Positions 1 to 7,537 of a stretch of DNA of 19,399 bases are shown piece after piece (positions within the stretch are counted from its first letter, which is position 1; every line of letters begins with the position of its first letter). The DNA comes from Halovenus sp. (GTDB lineage: Archaea > Halobacteriota > Halobacteria > Halobacteriales > Haloarculaceae): assembly GCA_003551265.1 (NCBI GenBank), contig PUMG01000165.1, positions 1 to 19,399 on the forward strand, written 5' to 3'. A program made the position numbers and the translations under genes. The notes below the pieces were generated by a model. The model ran no database searches. It was not told the origin of the DNA and saw only the letters and a list, made by a program, of their open reading frames with translations.

Positions 1-303
1 CCGACGACGCACCAGCCCGCACTTGCATACGAGGACCGCGTCGAGGCGTTGACCGGCGAGTACACCGGCTATCGTGGCGTCGTGAACGCGACCGTCGAAG
101 ACGCTGGTGGGTACCTGACACTCGATATGTCTATGGGTCCACTTGACGAGGAGATCACACTCGTGCCCCGAGACCCGAGGTTGGAGGAGACAGTGTTCGA
201 GATTCCGTCACCTGGCAGGTCAACTCCCGTCGAATTCGTCGAGACCGAGGAGGGATACGACCTCTTCTACGACCGGTATCGGCTCACGGGTGCTCGTATG
301 TGA
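1..303 (+). CDS. C-terminal fragment, probable serine hydrolase (beta-lactamase family) C-terminal domain
   Basis: The frame is open from the first base to a TGA at 301-303, so only the last 100 residues of a longer protein are visible and its start lies outside the window. The fragment has the pattern LTGEYTGYRG - ATVEDAGGYLTL - LVPRDP - VEFVETEEGYDLFYDRYRL. This resembles the small beta-barrel domain (DUF3471-like) that ends many haloarchaeal class-C beta-lactamase/penicillin-binding-protein-like serine hydrolases. The catalytic SxxK domain would lie upstream and is not seen. The family call is from remembered domain pattern only. That the gene is real is well supported by its haloarchaeal composition and by the convergent arrangement with polC, 60 bp away. 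Confidence 0.5.
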   Translation, partial: PTTHQPALAYEDRVEALTGEYTGYRGVVNATVEDAGGYLTLDMSMGPLDEEITLVPRDPRLEETVFEIPSPGRSTPVEFVETEEGYDLFYDRYRLTGARM

Positions 304-363
304 CGGTACCGTTCGGGTGAACGCCTGAACATGTACGAGGAAGGGAGTAGGAATCGCGGAGTC

Positions 364-3300
364 TCACATAAAATCTGCGATGCCCGATTGCTTGTTGGTG
401 TCGTCTTCGAACACCCGGTTGATGCGCGTCTCCAGAATTTCGAGACGCTGTTTCGTGTACGGCCGACAGCCAAACTCCTCGGCGACACGGATGGCAGTAT
501 CCATGTACTTGTTGACCGAGCCCTCATGGACGGTGAGGTTGACTTTGCCGCCACACTCCGGACAGTCACTCGACAGCGGCGCACGTCGATACTTCTCGCC
601 ACAGCCGAGACACCGGAACTCCTGGCTCGAAAACGCCTTCAGGTTCCCCAGCAAATCCGGCAGGAAGTGGTACTCGATGATGCGCTCTGCGACGTCGGTC
701 TGGTCGACCGCCCGAAGCTTGCGCGAGAGCGCGAGCTGGGCGTCCATCTTCTCCTGCATCGAACCCAGTGTCTTGTACGCCGACAGGTCCGGTCCGGCCG
801 CGATGTCCGTCGTGTCGTGGGTGTGAGCGACCCCCGTGTACTCGTCGTCTGTGCCGAGCGTCTCCTCGGCGATCGTCATCGCGTCTTCGACCTCGCCCGT
901 CTCCGCTAACCGGCGGGTCGCCTCGTAGAACTCCAGGGGGTACCTGCGCATGATGTCGATGTTGTGGGCCTCGTCGTCGATCTCTGCAGGGTCGATACGC
1001 GAAGACATGACGAGAGGTGCGTCCATCGAGTTATGGGCGTACAGCCAGTTTGCGGTGAAAATCGGCTCACCGCCCACCTGTAGATCATACAGGAAACCGT
1101 CGTATTCGACCTGTTCGATGTTTTTGATTCGAAGATAGGAGAGATCGCCCTCGACAAGCGGACGAATCTCTTCGAGTTTTTCCTGTGCGCTATCGGATAG
1201 GTCGCGCGACTCGAGTTCAGAGAACACGTCGCGGAGTTTTTTGAGCGAGATGTTCTCACGACGCTTGAGATATCTGGGGATGAGCTGTTTGATTCCCGGG
1301 ATATCCATCTCGCGGATTTCCATCAGCGCGTCCGGAATCGAAACGACGAGACTTTTCGGATAGTACGGCTCCTTTCCGTCGAGAACCTGTCGCAGTGGGT
1401 TCTCGGTTGCACCCCCGGAAACAGTAACCATATAAATTGGTTGTCGTGACTCATCACGCTCACGATAGGAAACGTTCGCGACCAGTCCGAGTCTGTGCAG
1501 GAGATAGACGAGACCATCCGAGACATCTTTGCTCGTGGTATAGAATGCGATCGTCGTCACGTTGTCGTCGCTGACTTCACTTCCGTCACCTGCGATGAAA
1601 CCACGGAGAAACGCCAGCACTATCTCCTGTGGGGCATTCAAGATACAGCCAGGAACAACTTTTTCGCTCGAGGTGTACGTGTTGCAGTTCTCGAACCCGA
1701 TCTCGTAGAGGACTTCCCGGAAGACAGCAGGGAACAAGACTTCGTATGCACCGTTAGACCATCGAGTTCGAGGCTCGAATCCCAGCACTCGCTCGCCATG
1801 TTCGACAGTTTTCTCTACCAGTTTCTCGTCACTGTTGTGGATTGCAGGACAGGTTGTCGAGAGTGTTCCCTCGGCAACGAACAGCCCGAGCAGCCAGGCG
1901 AACTCTTCGTCGAGCACAATCTCCTGTCTGATGCCGTTTTCGGACCCCGGTAGTCCGATACTGACCTCTTTCGGAGCTTCGAAGCCAGCACGGTCGAGAA
2001 TCGTCTCGAACCGGTCGAACCGTATTTTGCTTCGTTCGAGGCGATAGCTCAGACCCGATCTGAACGCCTGATGGGTCGGACTCCCGTGGTCTGTCGTCTC
2101 CCAGGCAGTCGTCAACAGATCCTCAACGCGGTCGTCGATTACGACGTACGGGTCGTCAACACAGTCTGTCACGTCGATGCTCGTTTCGGTCGTCTCGACG
2201 GGGAGATCGCGGGGTGCGACAACGAGGTCGCCTTCAGCGAGGTCGGAGCCAGCAACCTCCTCGATACCGTCATCGTATCGGAACAGGCTGTGGTCCGCAG
2301 TGATGTCGATAGTTCGACCAAACTGTGTCTCGATTCGTAGCAGATGTTCGTCCTCATCTGCTCGATACCGAATCGCCTTCTCGATTATCTGTGGAGCGGC
2401 GGTGTGATTCTCGTCGAATGCGTACGTTCGCCATCCTTGTTCCGCACAGGTCCGCTTTCGGAACTTTCCATCCTTCTCTATCGGGGCGTCGAGTTCGTCC
2501 CAGAACTCGTCGAAAGTCATGAATTGAATCTCCCCATCCGGGTCGACAGCGACGAGGCGGGAGTCTTCGGCGACGCTCCCTCCGCGCTTATCAGGCAGGT
2601 ACTTCCGACTGAAATTCAACAGACCGTCCATCAGGAGCATCACACAGTCCTCGTCACCATCGCATTGGCCAACCGAGATATCGTTCGCAACGAGTCTGTG
2701 TGTCTCTGAAACAGTGAGGCAGTAGGTGTACTCGACATCGGATGGCACGAACTGGACGCGCTCTACTATATCAATGCTGGGTTGGATAGTTCGTCCGCCA
2801 TCCGTTGTCATCTCCATCGTTACCCCACGTGGAGTCTCAGCCACGACCGCAACTGGGATCGAGTCACCAACTTCGAGTCGATGTGCCTCGATTTCTTCGA
2901 TGTCGTTTTGCCCTCGCAACATCGTGTGGTCTGGCGTTACAGTAATGCTGTGACCACCTCGTGTCTCGATCTCTACCAGGTGATTCGGTGCAGGGTGTTT
3001 CGATACTGCGTTCACTGGTCTGTTCGTTACAGTTCCGTCGTTTTCGAGTGCTGGAACCGTTACCTCCCCATCCAGTTCCTGAATCTGAACCCCGAAGTCA
3101 TCGACGCACGGATTCTTCAGACGGCTCTCGACGAACGTCTCGATTGTCGTCTCCGTTTGTTGACCCTCGCTTGAGTACCGTATCGTTGTCTCTGGATGGA
3201 AGCAGTTGCGTCGTTTCGCCGCGTGGAAGTACGGGTGTGCGTAGCCGACGGCGGCGCTTGTGAACCCGATGACCCGGCCGACGGTTGCGGCGCTGGTGTG

Positions 3301-6135
3301 GGGTGCCATCCCGAAGACGAGTTCGCCGACGAGCTCGTCGCGCTCGTCGAGTTCGTAGTACGGCTCCAGACCGTAGTACTGGCTGAGAAGGTCATCGACG
3401 AAGTCAGCAGTTTTCATCAGATGCGCGGCGGCTCCATCCGAGAGCACGATGTCCTGGACACGGAGTTCGACCAGCTGTTCCTCGTGGCGAAGTGAATCAC
3501 CGTTTACGTCCTCGTGGTAGCCGAGACCACGGAACTGCTCGACGGTGACGTCGAGTTCGCTGGGACGAACCGCCGTGACTGGCAAGTCCGTCATATCGTA
3601 GCGAATCGTTCCGTCCTTGAACGCCGAGACACCGTGTTTCGCGCGCAAGATTCCCTTCTCGAGTGGCTCGGGTGTCTTCTCCTTCGAGAGGAGTCCTTTG
3701 ACCCCCTTCAACTGGTCGAACGCTGACGGCCGCTCCCCGACGGTAGCGAGGGCGTCCCGGTACTCCTCACGGAGGTGAATCGTCCGGTACTCGGTCGGCC
3801 TGGCGAGCGTCTCACATCGGGGACACTCCGCTCGCCCTGACTCGTCGGGTTCGACCTCGCGCTCGCAGTCCGGACAGACGTACACCGCATCTGTCACCTC
3901 CGCGCAGTCGGGACAGCGCGCTCGGTACGTTCGTGTCTCACAGGAACGACACTCACGACGGCCGACCTCCACTTCGAGGTGACCTCGGGTTCCCTCCACC
4001 TCGTCGCCGTGGTCGGCCGCATCGCCCACTGACCGCTGGTTTCCACCGGCCTCGCCGATCGGAAACAGCGTGTGGACCGCCGGTGATAGCTCACGTTTTT
4101 CGGATTTTTCGGGCCGTCCCATCCGGTTGCCAATCCGTGTCGGTGCGCGCTCGCGGACCTCGAACGGCGCGATCTCGTTCACCGCCAGAATGGCGTTCTC
4201 GCCGCCGTCGTACGTCCGGGCACGCTCGCTCAGGTCTGCCAGCGTCCACGACCGTTCGAGCGTGTCGTCGAACGCGAGCGTCCGGACGAGCGGTCGCCAG
4301 TTCGGAATCGAGACGGTGTCCTCGTCCTGTCGGTGCTCGACGAGCAACGTTTCGAGGACGGTGCAGACGGTCTCGTTACGGGGAATCGTGAGGTACTCGA
4401 TTCGATGACCGTTTGCACTCCTCTCCTCGCGTTCGGAGCGCACCTCTGTTGCCCCATCAGTCGCAATACTCTCCCCGTCCTCGATTGCCGTTGCGAGGGT
4501 TTCGACCGCTTCGACGCTCACGTCGTGCCACAGATACGTGTATTTCGGGTGCAGTGGAGCGTCGTAGGCGTCGGCCCATGAGAGCGCTTCCTCCGGTCTC
4601 GGGTCAGAGAGGTCGACATCGGTGCTGTCGGACATCGCCTGCACTGGTGCGCCAGCGTTCTCGAACTCCTGAATCCACCACTCGTAGACGTACGACGCCG
4701 GTGCGAGCGGGTGGTTGTTCTCGACGAACTCGCCGTAGTTGACGAGGTACTCCCCGAGGTCGAGAATTCGCTCGACGCCGTTACGAATTTCGAGGGCTTC
4801 GTCGATGTCGTCGATGCGTCGAACCTCGCCGTTGGCCAGTCGAACGGTCGGTCCCTCTATCGTGTCGACGGGGACGACCCCTGCGGCTTTTCCGGGTCGC
4901 TCGGTCTTTATCTGTGTCCCTGTGGCGAGGAAGTCGTCGACCAGATGCATCGTCGCAGGATGGACGCCCGCCGTTGCGTGTCCGTGATTTCGTGCACGAC
5001 CGTAGCGGAGTCGAAAGCCACCGGATTCACTGGGATGTGAGAACACCGGCCGACCCGCGATGAGGTCCTGTAAGAACTTCTTTGAGGATTTTGCCCGTGG
5101 GGGACCGGCAGGCTCCGGCGGGTCTCCTTCGCTTTTTGCCGTGTTTTTGTCGTCGCTTGGGGTGTCTCCCGCGTCGTCGGTGTCCTGCTCCTCGGTGTCT
5201 TGTTCGTTGGTGTCCCCCTCGTCGGCACTTTGCTTGTCAGTCCCTCGCTCGTCGCCAGCGTCGTTCGCTTCGCCCGTACTGTCTGTCTGTTCGGCCTCGT
5301 AGTTGCCGTCGATGAGGTTCTGAAGCCAGGGCCAGTCGACCTCGTCGAGGTTGCGGGTGTAGCGCTGTATCTTCGGTGCCTTGAGCGCGATTCCCTCCCC
5401 GAAAACCAGACACATCCCGCCACGTGCCGAGTTCGTATCGACCCGGTCGAGGTCACGAAAGCCCGACACCTCCTCGTCGCCTGTCGGTTCGCCGTCGAGC
5501 ATTATCGGGATGTGCCGGGCGATGAACCTTGCTTCGTCCTCGCTGGGTGCGTACTGCAGTCCGGTTTCGTCGTCGTACAGCGCCACCTCTTCGGCGTAGC
5601 GATTCACTTCCTCCTCGCGGGGTCTGTACTCGTCGATGCCGAGCAGCGTGCGGGCGTAGTCGGCGACGAGTACCGACAGCGCCTGTGCGGTCCCACCTGC
5701 AGAGCGGATTGGGCCGGCGTAGTAGACGTTGACGAACTCGGTGCCATCGTCGTTCTCCAGGAGTTCGACCCGGTCGATACCCTCGATTGGGGCGGCGACG
5801 ACACCCTCGGTGAGCAACGCGACCGCCGTTCGGACCGCCCCCTCAACTTTCCCCTCGCGCGTGTCGTACTCGCCGACGTTCCCCTCGACGAAATCCTCGA
5901 CAAGTTCGAGTGCGGCCTCCTCGCGGGACATCTCGCCCTCAAGTTCACGGACGCGCTCTGCGACGCCGTCGATGCCGAGGATGTTCTCGACACGGTCTGC
6001 CATGTCTTTTGCGACCGGAATCTCCACTTCCGTGGACGGGTCACCGCCGCGCTCGCGGGCGGTGTCGGCGACAGCGAACGCTTCCTCCAGTTCGCGTTCG
6101 AGTCGGCCGAAGTACTCCTCGTCTTCCGGTCTCAT
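364..6135 (-). CDS. polC: DNA polymerase D (PolII) large catalytic subunit DP2, precursor with two inteins
   Basis: The precursor of 1923 residues encodes DP2, which forms the replicative D-family polymerase together with the small exonuclease subunit DP1 (not in the window). After removal of two inteins (residues 978-1157 and 1187-1702) the mature protein would be 1227 residues, a normal DP2 length. Visible features are an acidic Asp/Glu/Thr-rich linker at about 281-342; a cysteine-rich zinc region at about 729-775; the double-psi-barrel catalytic motif RRN|CDGDEDC around 975-1164, split by intein 1; a C-terminal zinc finger with Cys pairs between 1842 and 1861; and an extreme C-terminal QSGIADFM (1916-1923) that fits a PCNA-interacting PIP box. 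The ATG at 6135 directly follows the TAG of the upstream PPC gene with no gap, so translational coupling is likely. The precursor cannot be active until intein 1 is excised, because it interrupts the catalytic loop. The family assignment is secure. Confidence 0.97.
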   Translation of the reverse strand: MRPEDEEYFGRLERELEEAFAVADTARERGGDPSTEVEIPVAKDMADRVENILGIDGVAERVRELEGEMSREEAALELVEDFVEGNVGEYDTREGKVEGAVRTAVALLTEGVVAAPIEGIDRVELLENDDGTEFVNVYYAGPIRSAGGTAQALSVLVADYARTLLGIDEYRPREEEVNRYAEEVALYDDETGLQYAPSEDEARFIARHIPIMLDGEPTGDEEVSGFRDLDRVDTNSARGGMCLVFGEGIALKAPKIQRYTRNLDEVDWPWLQNLIDGNYEAEQTDSTGEANDAGDERGTDKQSADEGDTNEQDTEEQDTDDAGDTPSDDKNTAKSEGDPPEPAGPPRAKSSKKFLQDLIAGRPVFSHPSESGGFRLRYGRARNHGHATAGVHPATMHLVDDFLATGTQIKTERPGKAAGVVPVDTIEGPTVRLANGEVRRIDDIDEALEIRNGVERILDLGEYLVNYGEFVENNHPLAPASYVYEWWIQEFENAGAPVQAMSDSTDVDLSDPRPEEALSWADAYDAPLHPKYTYLWHDVSVEAVETLATAIEDGESIATDGATEVRSEREERSANGHRIEYLTIPRNETVCTVLETLLVEHRQDEDTVSIPNWRPLVRTLAFDDTLERSWTLADLSERARTYDGGENAILAVNEIAPFEVRERAPTRIGNRMGRPEKSEKRELSPAVHTLFPIGEAGGNQRSVGDAADHGDEVEGTRGHLEVEVGRRECRSCETRTYRARCPDCAEVTDAVYVCPDCEREVEPDESGRAECPRCETLARPTEYRTIHLREEYRDALATVGERPSAFDQLKGVKGLLSKEKTPEPLEKGILRAKHGVSAFKDGTIRYDMTDLPVTAVRPSELDVTVEQFRGLGYHEDVNGDSLRHEEQLVELRVQDIVLSDGAAAHLMKTADFVDDLLSQYYGLEPYYELDERDELVGELVFGMAPHTSAATVGRVIGFTSAAVGYAHPYFHAAKRRNCFHPETTIRYSSEGQQTETTIETFVESRLKNPCVDDFGVQIQELDGEVTVPALENDGTVTNRPVNAVSKHPAPNHLVEIETRGGHSITVTPDHTMLRGQNDIEEIEAHRLEVGDSIPVAVVAETPRGVTMEMTTDGGRTIQPSIDIVERVQFVPSDVEYTYCLTVSETHRLVANDISVGQCDGDEDCVMLLMDGLLNFSRKYLPDKRGGSVAEDSRLVAVDPDGEIQFMTFDEFWDELDAPIEKDGKFRKRTCAEQGWRTYAFDENHTAAPQIIEKAIRYRADEDEHLLRIETQFGRTIDITADHSLFRYDDGIEEVAGSDLAEGDLVVAPRDLPVETTETSIDVTDCVDDPYVVIDDRVEDLLTTAWETTDHGSPTHQAFRSGLSYRLERSKIRFDRFETILDRAGFEAPKEVSIGLPGSENGIRQEIVLDEEFAWLLGLFVAEGTLSTTCPAIHNSDEKLVEKTVEHGERVLGFEPRTRWSNGAYEVLFPAVFREVLYEIGFENCNTYTSSEKVVPGCILNAPQEIVLAFLRGFIAGDGSEVSDDNVTTIAFYTTSKDVSDGLVYLLHRLGLVANVSYRERDESRQPIYMVTVSGGATENPLRQVLDGKEPYYPKSLVVSIPDALMEIREMDIPGIKQLIPRYLKRRENISLKKLRDVFSELESRDLSDSAQEKLEEIRPLVEGDLSYLRIKNIEQVEYDGFLYDLQVGGEPIFTANWLYAHNSMDAPLVMSSRIDPAEIDDEAHNIDIMRRYPLEFYEATRRLAETGEVEDAMTIAEETLGTDDEYTGVAHTHDTTDIAAGPDLSAYKTLGSMQEKMDAQLALSRKLRAVDQTDVAERIIEYHFLPDLLGNLKAFSSQEFRCLGCGEKYRRAPLSSDCPECGGKVNLTVHEGSVNKYMDTAIRVAEEFGCRPYTKQRLEILETRINRVFEDDTNKQSGIADFM
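1030..2577 (-). mobile_element. Intein 2 of polC: 516-residue Ser-type intein with LAGLIDADG homing endonuclease
   Basis: This in-frame insertion covers precursor residues 1187-1702 and breaks host sequence RKYLPDKRGG|SMDAPLVMSS. It starts with Ser1187 (SVAEDSRLVAVD) as N-terminal nucleophile and ends with the canonical LYAHN before +1 Ser. Block B is DITADHSLF (TADH at intein residues 93-96). Two dodecapeptide motifs are visible: LLGLFVAEG (precursor about 1415-1423, acidic Glu present) and LRGFIAGDG (catalytic-type Asp1517). Both acidic residues of a LAGLIDADG endonuclease are therefore kept, and homing activity is plausible. The DNA looks more A/T-rich than the flanking extein, consistent with horizontal acquisition, though composition was judged by eye only. 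Splicing is needed to restore the DP2 segment just after the catalytic loop. Confidence 0.94.
2665..3204 (-). other. Intein 1 of polC: 180-residue mini-intein with Gly-Gln C-terminus
   Basis: This in-frame insertion covers precursor residues 978-1157. The N-terminal splice residue is Cys978 (CFHPETTIRY) and the +1 extein residue is Cys1158, so host sequence RRN|CDGDEDC is restored. Block B has TPDH (intein residues 90-93), and block F/G reads VEYTYCLTVSETHRLVANDI. The insert ends Val-Gly-Gln instead of the usual His-Asn. There is no LAGLIDADG motif and no room for an endonuclease, so it is a mini-intein. Archaeal PolII inteins at this catalytic site are known, and C-terminal Gln is documented for members of this allele family (for example Pyrococcus abyssi). 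Published work on a Halobacterium PolII intein reports salt-dependent splicing. Whether this copy behaves likewise is inference. Confidence 0.93.
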
Positions 6136-6558
6136 CTACAGTGGCCAGAGGTCGAGGTCAGTCGTTTCGTCATGTTCGCGTTCGAGCGTCGTCTCGAACT
6201 CCCGGACGTAGAGTTCGCCAGCGAACGTCGTCGCCGTGTCGAGGTGCCCCGCGACTGTCGAGCCGTCCTCCCGCGAGAGTACGACGTGAGTGTGAGCGAA
6301 GCGCTCGTCGCCGAGCCAGGAGATGTTGCCGACTGCGGGCGTCATCTCGAAGTGCTCGTCGAAGCTGATGCTGTTGTACTCCTGTTCGTGCTGGTCGTAA
6401 AACAGCAGTGTGGCGTCGGAGACCGCACCCAGACCCATGAAAAAGGCGGCGTCTATCTCCTGGGTCTCGGCGAATGCTTCGATCTGGCCACGCCAGTCGC
6501 GGCCGTGTTCGAGACGAGCAACGTACTCCCGTTTGCCCTCGACTTCCCGATAGTGCAT
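6136..6558 (-). CDS. PPC/DUF296-domain protein
   Basis: This 140-residue protein is a single PPC (plants and prokaryotes conserved, DUF296) domain. The family's core is visible as FFMGLGAVSDATLLFYD (residues 39-55), FAHTHVVLS (87-95) and AGHLDTATTFAGELYV (103-118). His89, His91 and His105 could bind a metal as in structurally studied homologues. In plants the domain accompanies AT-hooks. Stand-alone prokaryotic versions are trimeric with no proven role, although annotations often say DNA-binding. The TAG stop lies directly against the polC ATG, so the two genes are almost certainly co-transcribed and probably translationally coupled. A T-rich stretch on the coding strand about 25 nt before the ATG (complement of 6581-6590) may serve as TATA element. 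Family call is firm; function is unknown. Confidence 0.88.
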   Translation of the reverse strand: MHYREVEGKREYVARLEHGRDWRGQIEAFAETQEIDAAFFMGLGAVSDATLLFYDQHEQEYNSISFDEHFEMTPAVGNISWLGDERFAHTHVVLSREDGSTVAGHLDTATTFAGELYVREFETTLEREHDETTDLDLWPL

Positions 6559-6685
6559 ATTCGAGATGAACGCGCGGGGCGCAAAAACTGTTTGGACCAG
6601 TGTTCGTCCAGGAACTCACCGTTCCGGAGGGTTCGTCTGAGCACTCACACTTCCGGAGGAAAGTACGCGATTTTCGCCGCCCGTC

Positions 6686-7132
6686 TCACTCCGATGGTCT
6701 TTCCGTGGACGAGTCGGTGACGCCTTCGGTTTCAATATCGGTCTCAGGTCTGGGTGACGTCTCCGTCGTGGGTCCCGTCTCAGCCGACTGTTCAGCGTCG
6801 GATTCATCCTCGGAGTCGGTCTCGCTGACGAGTTCGGAGTGCTCCCCGGAGTCACTCTCCCCAGAATCGGCCGTCTCGGTGCCCACAGGTCGGTGGCTGA
6901 GAAAGCGCTGATAGACGAGGGCAGCCGTGAAGAGACCGATAACCGGGACGAGAATCGTCGCCGTGTACGCCAGCGAGGGAAGTTCGCTGAAGTGGAGGAA
7001 CTGGGCGAGACCGCCGACGCTACCGATGATGAGTATCACGAGGCTGGCTCCGAGCAAGTACTCTGTGAACGGGTCCCGTCGTGACACAGCTGGGTCCATG
7101 TCCTCCTGTTCAACAGCAGCACTCATTACCAT
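6686..7132 (-). CDS. Two-TM membrane protein with acidic Ser/Glu/Asp-rich cytoplasmic-type tail
   Basis: The 148-residue product has two predicted membrane helices (about residues 25-45 and 54-75), then a low-complexity tail from about residue 83 to the end. The tail is almost entirely Glu, Ser, Thr and Asp (SESDSGEHSEL, DSEDESDAEQ). The start could be the ATG at 7132 (MVMSAAV) or the ATG at 7126 (MSAAVEQED); no clear Shine-Dalgarno sequence decides. It has no recognisable domain beyond the helices. Such small membrane proteins with acidic tails are frequent in haloarchaea. It lies upstream of the PPC-polC pair on the same strand but is separated by 127 bp, so it is probably a distinct unit. 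The gene is probably real from its coherent protein features; function unknown. Confidence 0.75.
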   Translation of the reverse strand: MVMSAAVEQEDMDPAVSRRDPFTEYLLGASLVILIIGSVGGLAQFLHFSELPSLAYTATILVPVIGLFTAALVYQRFLSHRPVGTETADSGESDSGEHSELVSETDSEDESDAEQSAETGPTTETSPRPETDIETEGVTDSSTERPSE

Positions 7133-7194
7133 TTGGGTGAACTGCTTTGCCAGGCCGAGAGATTATGCTCTTCGCCCTCGAAGAGACAGCTGGT

Positions 7195-7428
7195 ATGAGC
7201 GCAATCGTGTTCCTCGACACCCCGATAGACGACGAACGGACCGTCGAGTGCGAGGCGGTGAAACTCGTCGGGGAAGTCGTGCTGGCACAGCCAGCGGACA
7301 GCGACCGAACGAAAGTCATCCCGATGGCGAACGTCGCTGCTGTCGAGGGTGATGACGTCCAAAAGACCATCGAGGCTGTCGAGTACGAAGGCGGCCGGAT
7401 GACCGAGCTCGTGACGATTGTCGAGTAG
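7195..7428 (+). CDS. Small haloarchaeal protein of unknown function
   Basis: A 77-residue protein is predicted from the ATG at 7195 (MSAIVFLDTPIDDERTVE), ending LVTIVE before TAG at 7426-7428. An upstream in-frame ATG at 7165 (MLFALEETAG) would add ten residues. I prefer 7195 because the A/T-rich element GATTATG (7161-7167) then sits about 30 nt upstream in the position of a TATA box for a leaderless message. The sequence alternates short hydrophobic and charged stretches (AVKLVGEVVLAQ, TKVIPMANVAAVEG), suggesting a compact beta-rich fold with no membrane segment or signal peptide. I do not recognise the family. It is divergent from the two-TM gene on its left and precedes hisB by 109 bp. Confidence 0.65.
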   Translation: MSAIVFLDTPIDDERTVECEAVKLVGEVVLAQPADSDRTKVIPMANVAAVEGDDVQKTIEAVEYEGGRMTELVTIVE

Positions 7429-7507
7429 ACTTCCAAGATTCCACCGATCGACAATCCAACCATCAGATACTGGCGGGCGCAAATCCGCAAGGATTCCGGT
7501 CCGGCAG

Positions 7508-7513
7508 TATAAG
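7508..7513 (+). promoter_or_regulatory. TATA box of hisB
   Basis: TATAAG lies 30 nt before the hisB ATG at 7538, the spacing expected for an archaeal TATA box driving a leaderless or nearly leaderless transcript. No Shine-Dalgarno sequence is seen between it and the start codon, which supports this reading. Confidence 0.7.
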
Positions 7514-7537
7514 TACACCGCCGACTTTCTGTGAACC

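Noticed and set aside
1030..3204. Possibility that polC is interrupted by an insertion sequence or is a pseudogene.
   Set aside because: Both inserts are in frame, have complete intein splicing blocks, and removal restores continuous DP2 sequence.
5200..6720. A 506-codon open frame on the + strand antisense to polC and the PPC gene.
   Set aside because: It is opposite two firmly identified genes, has no recognisable domain, and such long antisense frames are a usual by-product of high-GC haloarchaeal codon bias.
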